Assembly (NCBI GenBank): GCA_964551295.1
Contig: CAZKDJ010000021.1
Location: 1 to 33,985, forward strand
From: JAFGED01 sp964551295
Lineage (GTDB): Bacteria; Chloroflexota; Anaerolineae; B4-G1
Length of the DNA: 33,985 nt
Direction of reading: 5' to 3'
This document shows positions 1 to 8,303 of this stretch, one piece after another (the stretch's first letter is position 1; each line of letters begins with the position of its first letter). A program made the translations under genes and the position numbers. The notes beneath the pieces were generated by a model that worked only from the letters and a program-made list of their open reading frames with translations, searched no databases and was not told the DNA's origin.

Positions 1-508
1 ACTCGGCGATGAAGGCGATGGCCAGCGTCTCGAACATGACCATCGTCATGTGCATGCGGCACAGCGGCCCGGTCTGGTAAACGTAATTGGAGGCCAGGAA
101 CCCCAAGCCGGAGATGAGGGGCAGGAACCAGCCCCCCACCTTGCGACGCACGATGGCCAAGATCGTCCCGCCGGTGACCAGCGTGGCGACGAAGGAGACT
201 ATCCGCCCGGCGACCACGTGCGGCCCAAAGATCGGCAGCAGCGGGATGATGAGCAGGTGGAAAAGCGGCGGATAGTTGGAGGCATAGTACGGGTAAACTC
301 CGTTGTCCTTGTACGGCCACTCGCCCCGGCTGTACAGGATGGCGTCGTACATCTCGAACCCCTCCCCCTGGTCATAATCGAAGGGCCATTGGAAAAGATC
401 GACTGCATAGACGACATAGACAACCAGGTAGCCAACGTAAGCCAAAGCAGCGAGGATGGCCAGGAAAGCGCCGATGGTTTTGAGTATGCGCGAAAGGATT
501 TGGGGCAT
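1..508 (-). CDS. GT-C type membrane glycosyltransferase, partial (C-terminus outside window)
   Basis: The minus-strand frame opens at an ATG at 508-506 (MPQILSRILK...) and stays open to the window edge, giving 169 codons of an unfinished protein. An N-terminal hydrophobic helix (about residues 10-32) is followed by an acidic loop DYDQGEGFEM and then PYKDNGVYPYY and NYPPLFHLL, after which further membrane helices begin. An acidic first loop followed by a PPL-type segment is typical of the GT-C fold (ArnT/PMT-like, GT39/GT83), which transfers sugars from polyprenyl-phosphate donors on the outer face of the membrane. The acidic residues are the usual catalytic/metal site. The gene starts 13 bp after the stop of the 65-residue membrane peptide, so the two are probably co-transcribed. 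The sugar and acceptor cannot be inferred. Confidence 0.72.
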   Translation of the reverse strand, partial: MPQILSRILKTIGAFLAILAALAYVGYLVVYVVYAVDLFQWPFDYDQGEGFEMYDAILYSRGEWPYKDNGVYPYYASNYPPLFHLLIIPLLPIFGPHVVAGRIVSFVATLVTGGTILAIVRRKVGGWFLPLISGLGFLASNYVYQTGPLCRMHMTMVMFETLAIAFIAE

Positions 509-521
509 GGTAGTTGGTTGG

Positions 522-719
522 TTAGGCGGGGCGGTTGCCCAGCAGGACCAGGATGACGCCGACGAGGATGCCCACGAGGCCGAGGCCGACACCCAAGCGC
601 TGCAGCGGGCCAAAGCCGCTCCACTCGCCGGCGCCGACAAAGTCCACGCCGATGATGCCAGCGACGCCAAGAAAAGTAACCCCGATCACGATGATGCCCA
701 GTTGGCGTTTGGTGACCAT
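522..719 (-). CDS. Small two-helix membrane protein
   Basis: This 65-residue protein (MVTKRQLGIIVIG...) has two hydrophobic segments, about residues 7-27 and 42-60, joined by a short Gly-rich turn containing GAGEWSGFG. It has a basic N-terminus and no catalytic motif, and I do not recognise a family. A promoter (TTGCAA, 16 bp, TATAAT on the minus strand) ends about 9 nt before the ATG, so the mRNA is probably leaderless. It sits directly upstream of the GT-C gene and may be an accessory peptide for it. Support for coding is the hydrophobic pattern, the good promoter and the operon spacing. Confidence 0.6.
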   Translation of the reverse strand: MVTKRQLGIIVIGVTFLGVAGIIGVDFVGAGEWSGFGPLQRLGVGLGLVGILVGVILVLLGNRPA

Positions 720-727
720 AGGCCAGC

Positions 728-755
728 ATTATAGCACACTGGAATGGGGTTGCAA
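728..755 (-). promoter_or_regulatory. Sigma70-type promoter for the minus-strand membrane genes
   Basis: On the minus strand TTGCAA (755-750) and TATAAT (733-728) are separated by 16 bp. The expected transcription start is about 721, only two bases from the ATG at 719. The -35 box is the centre of a perfect 16-bp palindrome TGGGGTTGCAACCCCA (745-760), which could bind a dimeric regulator or be a dispersed repeat. Confidence 0.55.
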
Positions 756-812
756 CCCCAGGCGGGATCGTGCGTATTGTGAAGTAGAAAGGGGCAAGAG
801 GCAGGAGGCAAA

Positions 813-1316
813 ATGCAGAAAACAAATGATGACAAACAGCCGGCGAACGAAAAATCGACAAACGGCGAGGCAGTGCAGGTGCCCACGGACGAGTGGACGG
901 CGGCGGCGCTGGCTCACGCGAGCGTCCTGCTAACCGCGACGCTGGGAACAGTGGGCGGCATCGGCCTACCGGTTGGACTGGCCGTGCCCCTGGTCATGGT
1001 CCTGGGGTACAAGAAGCAATCGCGATTCGTCGCCTTTCACGCGTTGCAGGCCTTTGTGTATCAGATCGCAGGGGTTGTGATCGTGGCGGCCTTGGGCGGA
1101 CTGGTGGGAGTGGCCTGGGCGATCAGCGGTACGCTCACGGCAGTGCTGATTGGATTTGCACTGATGCCGTTTGCGGTTTCGCTCACTCTGCTGTTGATCG
1201 GTGCAGTCATTGCCTGGATCGTTTACGGGCTCTACGCGGCGTATCAGGTCTACCAGGGACGCAATCTACATTACTGGCTGATCGGTGACTATTTGGAACG
1301 GGAGGTGAAATTGTGA
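813..1316 (+). CDS. DUF4870/Tic20-like membrane protein
   Basis: This 167-residue protein has a polar, charged N-terminus (about 30 residues rich in N, K, D and E) and then four hydrophobic segments. The sequence around SRFVAFHALQA at about residues 70-80 is the hallmark of the DUF4870/Tic20-like family, where a conserved F-H-A-x-Q lies between the first and second helix. The family's function is unknown; proteins of this type are small, widespread integral membrane proteins. The start is fixed by AGGAGG at 803-808, four bases before the ATG. Its stop overlaps the next start (TGATG), so the two proteins are translationally coupled and may interact in the membrane. Confidence 0.75.
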   Translation: MQKTNDDKQPANEKSTNGEAVQVPTDEWTAAALAHASVLLTATLGTVGGIGLPVGLAVPLVMVLGYKKQSRFVAFHALQAFVYQIAGVVIVAALGGLVGVAWAISGTLTAVLIGFALMPFAVSLTLLLIGAVIAWIVYGLYAAYQVYQGRNLHYWLIGDYLEREVKL

Positions 1317-1588
1317 TGCGTGGACGAGATCCCTTCGTCGCGTTAGTTCTGGAGGTTGTAGGGGGATTCTTTGGATTCCTGGGCCTGGGTTGGATCTATG
1401 CCGGGCGACCAGCGATGGGCATCGCGCTGCTGATCGGTTACTGGCTGCTGGACTGGGCCATTGGCGTGACGCTCTCCATCGCCACCATCGGGCTATGGTG
1501 CTTTGTGTGGCCAGCACAGAACCTGATCCTGGGCGCTGTCTCGGGATACCTGGTTTACCGCTGGCTAGAAGAACGGGAACGGGCGTAG
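1316..1588 (+). CDS. TM2-like small membrane protein
   Basis: This 90-residue protein has a hydrophobic stretch with GFLGLGWIYAGRPAMGI, resembling the TM2 family (a first helix ending in G-x-x-x-Y-x-G, a short turn, then a second helix), followed by a third helix around residues 60-80. The ATG at 1316 overlaps the upstream stop as TGATG. A GTG one codon earlier (1313) would also be in frame, and the site GGAGG at 1301-1305 serves either start. The substrate or partner is unknown. A strong terminator follows 28 bp after the stop, closing this two-gene unit. Confidence 0.7.
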   Translation: MRGRDPFVALVLEVVGGFFGFLGLGWIYAGRPAMGIALLIGYWLLDWAIGVTLSIATIGLWCFVWPAQNLILGAVSGYLVYRWLEERERA

Positions 1589-1616
1589 CACAGGTCGAAA
1601 AGACACCCGCACAAAA

Positions 1617-1648
1617 AAGCCCTGCCATCCTGGCAGGGCTTGGCTTTT
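1617..1648 (+). terminator. Rho-independent terminator
   Basis: A perfect 11-bp stem (AAGCCCTGCCA at 1617-1627, TGGCAGGGCTT at 1631-1641) with a TCC loop is followed by GGCTTTTCT. A run of six A on the left also allows partial function on the other strand. It ends the DUF4870/TM2 unit. Confidence 0.85.
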
Positions 1649-1658
1649 CTACACGGGC

Positions 1659-1687
1659 TTGGCGCGTGGTTACAGATATGTTATAAT
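1659..1687 (+). promoter_or_regulatory. Sigma70-type promoter for the beta-lactamase-fold gene
   Basis: TTGGCG at 1659-1664 and TATAAT at 1682-1687 are separated by exactly 17 bp. It lies just after the preceding terminator and about 28 bp before the TTG start at 1716. A GGAGG at 1704-1708 serves that start. Confidence 0.75.
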
Positions 1688-1715
1688 CCATTAATATTAA
1701 CGTGGAGGACACCCC

Positions 1716-3146
1716 TTGCGGCGTAGAACCGGACTTTTTGCCTGGCTCGTCGTCACTGCCGCCGTGGTTGCATTTCTTCTCGCCTGGCAGTACCTCGACT
1801 ATCGTGCAGCAAGCCGCACCCTGCCCGCCGGCATGACGATGGCTGGTCTGCCTGTCGAGGGAAAAACGCGCGAACAGGCACTCAACGAGCTTGAGATAGC
1901 ATTTGCTACACCGGTCGAAGTGATATACCAGGGCGAGCGATTGTCGCTATCCCCCGATACCGTCGAGTTGCGCTTTGACGCCGAGAAAACGACGGCTAAC
2001 CTAGAGGCTGTTCTGGTAGCACGCGGAGGATTTGATGGCTTTGTGACCCACGTGCTGCACAGCCCTGCCGAGCCGGTGGACGTTCCGGTGGCAGTGACCT
2101 ATTCGGAGGAACGGCTCGACGGCTTCCTGGCCCGCGTCGCGCGGCAGTACGACAGGCCGCCTCAAAGCGCAGTTCCGCTGCCGGATCAATTGGTCTTTCG
2201 CGCCGGGCGCTCCGGCCAGGAACTCGACGTCGAAGCGTCTCGCACCCTGCTCGCCGCTGCCCTCGTCTCGGCTACCGACCGGCAGGCCGAACTGCCCGTC
2301 AAGTCCAGCGAGGCCCCCCCTTTGGATATAGAGGTGCTGGGCCAGATGATCCAGTCCCTGGCGGACGATCACCCACACATCATACCGGGGATATTTGTCA
2401 AAGATCTACAGACCGGGGAGGAGTTGGGAATCAACAAGGAGGTCGCGTTCGCCGGCTTGAGCCTGCTCAAAGTCGCCATCCTGGAAGAAACCTATCGCGC
2501 CCTGGATGCTCCCCTCGATCTCGAGGTAACGGACTGGATCAGCGATTCGCTGGGAATCACCAGCAGCAATTTCAAAGCCAATCTACTCCTCCGCGACATT
2601 ATCGGTGAAGGCGATGGCTATCAGGGTGCCGAGAAGTTGACTGCCTCGATGCATTATCTCGGGCTACCCAACACCTTTATGGTGGCCCCGTACGATGCAG
2701 AGTGTCCCTTCACCATTCAAACGCCGGCCAATACGCGCACCGACATCACCACCAACCCCGATATCTGCATGCAGACCACGCCATTGGATATGGGCCTGCT
2801 GTTGGAGATGATCTACCAATGCCGCCAAGGTGGTGGCACACTGATGGCCGCCTACCCTGGCGCCTTCACCACAGACGAGTGCAGCGCAATGGTCGAGCAG
2901 ATGACGAAGAACAGCTTTGATAATCTCATCGAAGTCGAACTACCAGAAGGAACGGTGGTAGCACACAAACATGGATTTGGGACAGAGGGACCCCATGCTG
3001 ATGCAGGGATCGTTTTCAGTCCCAGCGGCGACTTTATACTCGTCATCTATCTCGATAGTCCGCAATATCTGGAGTGGGCGGAAAGTTCCGCCCTGGCCGC
3101 CGATATTGCCAAGGCGACCTACAATTATTTTAACCCGGCGCACTAG
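1716..3146 (+). CDS. Membrane-anchored class A beta-lactamase-fold serine hydrolase
   Basis: 476 residues. An uncleaved-looking N-terminal helix (about 8-24) anchors the protein outside the cell. Residues about 35-195 resemble the peptidoglycan-binding/YoaR-like repeats found beside VanW and transpeptidase domains (LPAGMTMAGLPVEGKT...). The rest is a class A beta-lactamase-type fold: SLLK at 249-252 gives the nucleophile and general-base lysine, SSN at 283-285 replaces the usual SDN, and KHG at 418-420 replaces KTG. I could not place a confident omega-loop glutamate (E166 of TEM), so it may be a cell-wall carboxypeptidase or a non-hydrolysing relative rather than a true beta-lactamase. The start is TTG, chosen because GGAGG lies eight bases upstream and the next in-frame Met would remove the anchor. 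Confidence 0.78.
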   Translation: MRRRTGLFAWLVVTAAVVAFLLAWQYLDYRAASRTLPAGMTMAGLPVEGKTREQALNELEIAFATPVEVIYQGERLSLSPDTVELRFDAEKTTANLEAVLVARGGFDGFVTHVLHSPAEPVDVPVAVTYSEERLDGFLARVARQYDRPPQSAVPLPDQLVFRAGRSGQELDVEASRTLLAAALVSATDRQAELPVKSSEAPPLDIEVLGQMIQSLADDHPHIIPGIFVKDLQTGEELGINKEVAFAGLSLLKVAILEETYRALDAPLDLEVTDWISDSLGITSSNFKANLLLRDIIGEGDGYQGAEKLTASMHYLGLPNTFMVAPYDAECPFTIQTPANTRTDITTNPDICMQTTPLDMGLLLEMIYQCRQGGGTLMAAYPGAFTTDECSAMVEQMTKNSFDNLIEVELPEGTVVAHKHGFGTEGPHADAGIVFSPSGDFILVIYLDSPQYLEWAESSALAADIAKATYNYFNPAH

Positions 3147-3205
3147 CGTTCGTCGGCGGGGGTAAAATGGGCCTTTTGACCATACGGCAGTCCTTTGCGC
3201 AAGAA

Positions 3206-3233
3206 TTGCGCGTTTGTGCGTTTGGTCTATAAT
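3206..3233 (+). promoter_or_regulatory. Sigma70-type promoter of the kinase/phosphatase operon
   Basis: TTGCGC at 3206-3211, 16 bp spacer, TATAAT at 3228-3233. It would give a leader of roughly 115 nt before the kinase ATG at 3356. No other good promoter is seen before the terminator at 9859, so it probably drives all seven genes. Confidence 0.65.
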
Positions 3234-3355
3234 CTGTTTGAGGCGCTCTCGCGCCGCGCGAGAATGGTGCAAGAGACGCCGTTGAGATAAGCGGCGCAGT
3301 TTGTGGCGATTTCAAGAGCCGCCAACTGTGGGAATCGTGTGTTCAAGAGAACGAA

Positions 3356-5371
3356 ATGAAAGAATTCAAACCCCAGCACTCGGGAGAGACTCATCCAGAG
3401 GAGCCTCAGCCACACACACCGGAGACCCACAAAAAAGTTCCCGCCCCATTGCCCGCAGGCGAGTTAGGGACGCGGCGTATCACTCCTCCAGGAGAAGCGG
3501 GGCGCGCAGGAGAGATTCCGCCCAAATCCGAGGCATACGAGAGTGGCGAGGGGCAGCTCCCCGACGGCCACATGCTCCAGAACCGTTACCGCATCCTGGG
3601 GATATTGGGATTTGGCGGGATGAGTGCCGTTTACAAAGCCCAGGATATGCGTTTCCCCAAGGTCACCCGCCTGTGCGTGGCCAAGGAGATGCTGAACACC
3701 GCAACCGATCCCCAAGTGCGGATGATGATTGAGCGCAACTTTGAGCGCGAGGCGAACATCCTGGCCACCCTCAGCCATCCCGGCATCGTCCAGATCTATG
3801 ACTACTTTAGCGAGAACAATCGCAGCTATCTGGTCATGGAGTTTGTGAACGGCAGGGACCTAGAAGCGATCCTGGCACAGACCGAGGGCTTTTTGCCCGA
3901 AGCTCAAGTCGCGAGTTGGGCCATCCAGGTCTGTGAGGTGTTGAGTTATCTACACAGCCACGAGCCAAGTCCTATCGTCTTCCGCGACATCAAACCCTCC
4001 AACATCATGCTGGATAGCCACAGCCGCGTCCGAGTGGTGGACTTTGGAATCGCCCGCGTCTTCCAGAGCGGGCAGAAGGGCACCATGATCGGCACGGAGG
4101 GCTATTCGCCGCCGGAGCAGTACCGCGGCGTCGCCGAGCCACGGGTGGATATCTATGCGCTAGGGGCTACGATGCACCATCTGCTTAGCAAGCAGGACCC
4201 TCGTCTGGAGCCACCGTTCTCCTTCCACGAACGCCCCATCCACAAGACGAATCCGGTCGTGTCCCACGAACTGGCCGACATCGTCAACCGGGCATTGGAA
4301 TACGACATCAACAAACGTTACGGATCAGCCGAGGAGATGCAACGCGCGTTACTGAGCCTCAGTGCATCCCGCGGCCTGGGGGGGACGACGACCTTTGGGT
4401 CTGGCGCCGGTGGCGACGTCATGGCGCTGTGGCGTTTCGCCTGCGAGGATGAGGTGCGCTCCTCCCCTGCGGTGCACGATGGCGTGCTGTACGCCGGCGT
4501 CTACGACAACAACCTCTACGCCATCAACGCCAAGAGCGGCAAGTTCCTCTGGAAATACGCCACCGAGGGGGGCATCGCTTCGTCTCCGTGTGTGCACGAG
4601 GGACGTGTGTTTGTGGGCTCGTCGGACAAATTGCTCTATGCCATCAACACAGACACAGGGCGCATCTCGTGGACGTGCCCCACCCAGGATAGAATATGGT
4701 CTTCACCTAAAGTCGCGTTCGGCCATGTGTTTTTTGGCTCCGACGACCATCATCTATACGCAGCCAACATACACAGCGGGCGTGTCGTCTGGACGTTCGA
4801 AACGGAGAGAGAGGTGCGCTCGTCTCCCGCCATCGGCGACGAGGCCATCTACATAGGTTGCGAGGGCGGAGTCGTCTATGCCATCGACACCAGCGGTCAA
4901 TCGCGCTGGCGCTTCCGTGCCCGGCGCGGCGTGACTTCCTCTCCCGCTATCACCAGTGATATGGCTTACGTAGGCTGCCAGGATTGGTTCGTCTATGGCC
5001 TGGACATTCGCTCGGGCTGGTCAGTCTGGCGCTACCGTACCGGTGGCCCGATTGTTTCGTCGCCCGCCGTCAGCGAAGATATCGTCTTTATCGGGTCCAC
5101 CGACAAGCGCCTATACGCCTTGGACGCCGAAAATGGTCGTCTCGTTTGGCGGTATGAGACGGAGGGCCAGGTCACCTCCTCGCCGGCCGTGGCCGAGGGC
5201 GCCGTCTACTTTGGCTCTGTAGATGGGGCCGTTTACAGCTTGGACATCAAGACTGGGAATCTGCGATGGCGTTTTCAGACCGATGGCCCAGTGACGTCAT
5301 CACCCACGGTGGTAGACGGCGTGGTCTATATCGGCTCGACAGATCGCTACATCTACGCACTTCCTGCCTGA
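3356..5371 (+). CDS. Serine/threonine protein kinase with C-terminal eight-bladed PQQ-type propeller
   Basis: 671 residues. Residues 1-75 are a Pro/Glu-rich, probably disordered tail. The kinase domain (about 78-335) has the glycine loop GFGGMSAVY, the VAK lysine K110, an alphaC glutamate E132, the catalytic loop FRDIKPSN (D211, with Phe in place of the usual His of HRD), DFG at 229-231 and SPPEQ in place of APE. After a Gly-rich linker come eight repeats of about 39 residues, each with a core like VxSSPAVxxxxVYxGSxD...YALDxxxGxxxWRF. Eight SSP cores can be counted, which predicts a closed eight-bladed propeller of the PQQ/BamB type. No membrane helix is visible, so the propeller is cytosolic here, unlike many bacterial receptor kinases. 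It probably senses or scaffolds partners. It is the first gene of a seven-gene operon with its phosphatase next. Confidence 0.93.
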   Translation: MKEFKPQHSGETHPEEPQPHTPETHKKVPAPLPAGELGTRRITPPGEAGRAGEIPPKSEAYESGEGQLPDGHMLQNRYRILGILGFGGMSAVYKAQDMRFPKVTRLCVAKEMLNTATDPQVRMMIERNFEREANILATLSHPGIVQIYDYFSENNRSYLVMEFVNGRDLEAILAQTEGFLPEAQVASWAIQVCEVLSYLHSHEPSPIVFRDIKPSNIMLDSHSRVRVVDFGIARVFQSGQKGTMIGTEGYSPPEQYRGVAEPRVDIYALGATMHHLLSKQDPRLEPPFSFHERPIHKTNPVVSHELADIVNRALEYDINKRYGSAEEMQRALLSLSASRGLGGTTTFGSGAGGDVMALWRFACEDEVRSSPAVHDGVLYAGVYDNNLYAINAKSGKFLWKYATEGGIASSPCVHEGRVFVGSSDKLLYAINTDTGRISWTCPTQDRIWSSPKVAFGHVFFGSDDHHLYAANIHSGRVVWTFETEREVRSSPAIGDEAIYIGCEGGVVYAIDTSGQSRWRFRARRGVTSSPAITSDMAYVGCQDWFVYGLDIRSGWSVWRYRTGGPIVSSPAVSEDIVFIGSTDKRLYALDAENGRLVWRYETEGQVTSSPAVAEGAVYFGSVDGAVYSLDIKTGNLRWRFQTDGPVTSSPTVVDGVVYIGSTDRYIYALPA

Positions 5372-5421
5372 GTTAGACGTAATGCTGGCTGTGCTCTGAT
5401 AATGGACGGGAAAGGGACGGC

Positions 5422-6297
5422 ATGATGCAATTTCTATACAAACTCCTGGGGCTAAAGAAAGGCGAACCCGATGCAGAGCTTCCAGCTGCCAAAGAGGTCG
5501 ATGGGCCGCTGCCTCGACTCAAGGCCGGTTGGGCTACCGACGTGGGAATCGTACGCAGCCACAATGAGGATGCGGTCTTGGTCATCACCGCTTCGCACGA
5601 CGGCGATGGCGCCATGCCGCCGCTGGGGCTTTTTGTCCTGGCTGACGGCATGGGAGGGCATCAATCCGGCGAGGTTGCCAGCTCTCTGGCCGCACGCGCC
5701 GTGGCTCACCAAATCACCCGTGACTTTTACTTGCCGGCCCTCATCAGCCAGGGACCGGACACCAGTCGGCCAGATCTGAAAGACGTGCTCGTGGAGGCCG
5801 TTCGTGCTGCCAACGATAGCGTCGCGGATCGAGTGCCCGGGGGAGGCACGACGCTGACCTGCGCCTTGGTGCTCGAATCCCGTGCCTACATCGCCCACGT
5901 AGGCGACAGCCGGGCCTATATCGTCACCGCCGAGGGCGAACTGGACCAGATTACGCACGACCACTCGTTGGTCGATCGGCTGGTCGAGCTGGGACAGCTA
6001 ACACGTGATGAAGCCGCCGTCCATCCGCAAAAGAACGTGCTTTATCGTGCAGTGGGCCAGGGCGGCGAACTGGAAGTGGATACCTACACGCGCACCATCG
6101 GGGTAGGTGCGCGATTGCTGCTCTGCAGCGATGGATTATGGGGTATAGTGGCTGAGGCAAAGATGGCCGAGATTGTTATGAACTCCCCTTCACCCCAGGT
6201 GGCGTGCGAAAGGCTAGTCGTCGCCGCTAACGCAGCCGGAGGACGTGACAATATCACCGCCATCCTGGTGGAGCCACCAGCGAGTTCAGGCAGGTGA
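5422..6297 (+). CDS. PP2C-family protein serine/threonine phosphatase
   Basis: 291 residues with the full set of PPM/PP2C metal-site motifs: HNED (47-50), LADGMGGH (73-80), a GGGTTLTCALV strand, HVGDSRAY, SDGLWG and GRDNITAILV. It removes phosphate from Ser/Thr using two Mn/Mg ions and should reverse the kinase encoded 50 bp upstream. The N-terminal 30 residues (MMQFLYKLLGLKKGE...) are an amphipathic, basic extension that might touch the membrane. The ATG is preceded by an AAAGGGA-type site. Its last four bases overlap the GTG start of the DnaJ-VWA gene, so the two are translationally coupled. Confidence 0.95.
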   Translation: MMQFLYKLLGLKKGEPDAELPAAKEVDGPLPRLKAGWATDVGIVRSHNEDAVLVITASHDGDGAMPPLGLFVLADGMGGHQSGEVASSLAARAVAHQITRDFYLPALISQGPDTSRPDLKDVLVEAVRAANDSVADRVPGGGTTLTCALVLESRAYIAHVGDSRAYIVTAEGELDQITHDHSLVDRLVELGQLTRDEAAVHPQKNVLYRAVGQGGELEVDTYTRTIGVGARLLLCSDGLWGIVAEAKMAEIVMNSPSPQVACERLVVAANAAGGRDNITAILVEPPASSGR

Positions 6298-7778
6298 GTA
6301 GAGAGACCGAGAAGGATTATTACGCCGTTCTGGGAATCCCCCAGTCCGCGACGGACGAGGAGATTCGACGCGCCTACCGTTCGCTGGCGCGACGCTACCA
6401 TCCTGACAGCCGGACGGAAAGCGCACCGACGACGCTGTTCCACGATGTTCAGACCGCCTATGCGGTCTTGAGCGATCCGCTTCAACGGCGCGCGTACGAC
6501 CAGCAACGCGCTGAGGCAGGTTTGGGTCAGGAAGCGGCGCTGCGCTGGGAGATCTATTCCAGCCAAGACCAACTCTGTTCGCTCCACGAGGAGCAGGTGC
6601 TCTATCTCTTGATAGAGATAAGGCCCGCCCTGACCGCGGAGGGCGAGCGACTGCCGCTCAACCTGTGCCTGGTGATCGACCGCAGCACCTCGATGCAGGG
6701 TGCGCGGTTGAACAACGTCAAAGCAGCAGCACACCAGATCATAGATGAATTGCACGATGACGACACGCTGGCAGTGGTCACATTCAACGATCGCGCCGAA
6801 GTCATCCTGCCCAGCCGGTCGGGTATCAATCGCTCCCGGGCCAAGGCCCAGGTTTCCACGATCTGGGCCAGTGGGGGCACCGAGATTTTGCAAGGGATGC
6901 AGACCGGGCTGGAGCAGGTCAATAGGAGACACAGCCAGGATGTCACCAGTCACCTGATCCTGCTCACCGACGGCCAGACGTATGGTGACGAGAAAGACTG
7001 TATCGCCGCGGCTCGACAAGCGGGGGCACGTCACATCGGCATCACGGCAATGGGCATAGGCGAAGACTGGAACGATGCATTGCTCGACCAAGTTGCGGCC
7101 CAAAGCGGGGGTGTTTCTGCCTACATCGCCTCGCCGGGCCAGGTGCGTTCACTCCTACAGCAGAGGGTGCGTGGTCTGGGGACCATCTTTGCACAGGGGT
7201 TGAAGCTGAGTCCCCGGTGCACCGAGGGTGTGTGGATGGAAAGCGCGTTTCGCGTCTCACCCTACCTCGACCGTCTCACGGCGGAGGGTGGCGCGTTTAA
7301 CCTGGGAGCGCTACAGGCCGACACTCCGTTAGCCGTCATGCTAGAGGTGGGTGTGGCCAAGCGACCGCCCGGAGAGCACCGGCTCATGCAGCTCGAACTT
7401 ACGGCTGACATACAGTCAATGGACCGCAAAGAAGAAAGGTTGCGGCGCGATGTCTCGGTCACTTTTACACCCGAAGAGACAGAAACAGAGGCCGTACAGT
7501 CGAACATTCTGAGTGCGTTGACCAAGATCACCGTCTATCGAATGCAAGAGCGAGCATGGGATACGCTCGAGCAGGGTAACGTGGAGAAAGCATCCCAGCA
7601 ACTGGAGATGATCGCTACACGCCTGTTTGACCTTGGTGAGTCCCAGCTAGCCCGGGCGGCCATGCTGGAAGCCGGGCGCATTGCCAAAGGTGGAGCGCCG
7701 ACGGAAAAAGGGCGCAAAGAGCTAAAGTATGGTACGCGCAGCTTAACCATTGCTTCAAGGAGAAAGTCTCATGATTGA
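6294..7778 (+). CDS. DnaJ-domain/von Willebrand factor A-domain fusion protein
   Basis: 494 residues. Residues 6-72 are a J domain (KDYYAVLGIPQSATDEEIRR) with the diagnostic HPD at 36-38, which stimulates Hsp70 ATPase. No Gly/Phe or zinc-finger region follows. From about residue 120 there is a VWA domain: LNLCLVIDRSTSM carries the MIDAS D129-x-S131-x-S133, a GGTEI loop supplies the MIDAS threonine and LLTDGQTYGD the aspartate. The C-terminal 200 residues resemble the beta-sandwich and helical parts that follow VWA in bacterial VWA proteins. The GTG start overlaps the phosphatase stop by four bases, and the J domain begins almost at once, which supports it. The protein could recruit DnaK to a complex assembled by the VWA domain and regulated by the kinase/FHA pair. 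Confidence 0.9.
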   Translation: MSRETEKDYYAVLGIPQSATDEEIRRAYRSLARRYHPDSRTESAPTTLFHDVQTAYAVLSDPLQRRAYDQQRAEAGLGQEAALRWEIYSSQDQLCSLHEEQVLYLLIEIRPALTAEGERLPLNLCLVIDRSTSMQGARLNNVKAAAHQIIDELHDDDTLAVVTFNDRAEVILPSRSGINRSRAKAQVSTIWASGGTEILQGMQTGLEQVNRRHSQDVTSHLILLTDGQTYGDEKDCIAAARQAGARHIGITAMGIGEDWNDALLDQVAAQSGGVSAYIASPGQVRSLLQQRVRGLGTIFAQGLKLSPRCTEGVWMESAFRVSPYLDRLTAEGGAFNLGALQADTPLAVMLEVGVAKRPPGEHRLMQLELTADIQSMDRKEERLRRDVSVTFTPEETETEAVQSNILSALTKITVYRMQERAWDTLEQGNVEKASQQLEMIATRLFDLGESQLARAAMLEAGRIAKGGAPTEKGRKELKYGTRSLTIASRRKSHD

Positions 7779-8283
7779 ATGTCCATCTTGCGGGCGCAAG
7801 CACCGTCCAGGCACGCTGTTCTGCAGCGAGTGTGGCGTGTATCTGCCCACTGGCGGGCCGCTGCGAACCGAGCCATTGCCCGACGAAGAGTTGCCCGTCT
7901 CGCGCGCCAACCCCTGGGTCAGCGAACAGGTTGACGAGGACAAGACCACGCCGACCCCGTTATATCTCAAGATACTGGAAACCGACCGCCAGATTCGACT
8001 GCCCTCCTCCACCGAGGTGCACGTCGGCCGCCTCGATGCAGCCCATGGTATTTTCCCCGACCTGGACCTGACCACAGATGGCGGTCTCGAGGGCGGTGTC
8101 TCACGGCGGCATTGCAAAATCCATCAGCGAGGGGCAACCTATCTCGTCGAGGACGTCGGCAGTGCTAACGGCACCTTTCTCAACGGCCAGCGCCTGACCC
8201 CCTACCTGCCACACGTGCTCAAGGATAAAGACGAACTCCAACTGGGCACCGTCAAAATGCAGGTGGTCCTGCAAGAAGAGTAA
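7771..8283 (+). CDS. Zinc-ribbon and FHA domain protein
   Basis: 170 residues from the ATG at 7771, which has AAGGAGA upstream; an in-frame ATG seven codons earlier lacks such a site. Cysteines C4-x2-C7 and C18-x2-C21 form a zinc ribbon. After an acidic linker, residues about 64-168 are a forkhead-associated domain with the phosphothreonine-binding pattern G86-R87, S111-R-R-H114, N133-G-T and N138-G. FHA domains read phosphothreonine, so this is the likely reader of the kinase encoded upstream. It overlaps the DnaJ-VWA gene by eight bases. No effector domain is fused, so it is probably an adaptor. Confidence 0.93.
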   Translation: MIECPSCGRKHRPGTLFCSECGVYLPTGGPLRTEPLPDEELPVSRANPWVSEQVDEDKTTPTPLYLKILETDRQIRLPSSTEVHVGRLDAAHGIFPDLDLTTDGGLEGGVSRRHCKIHQRGATYLVEDVGSANGTFLNGQRLTPYLPHVLKDKDELQLGTVKMQVVLQEE

Positions 8284-8303
8284 CCGTCGGGAGGATCATA
8301 TAC

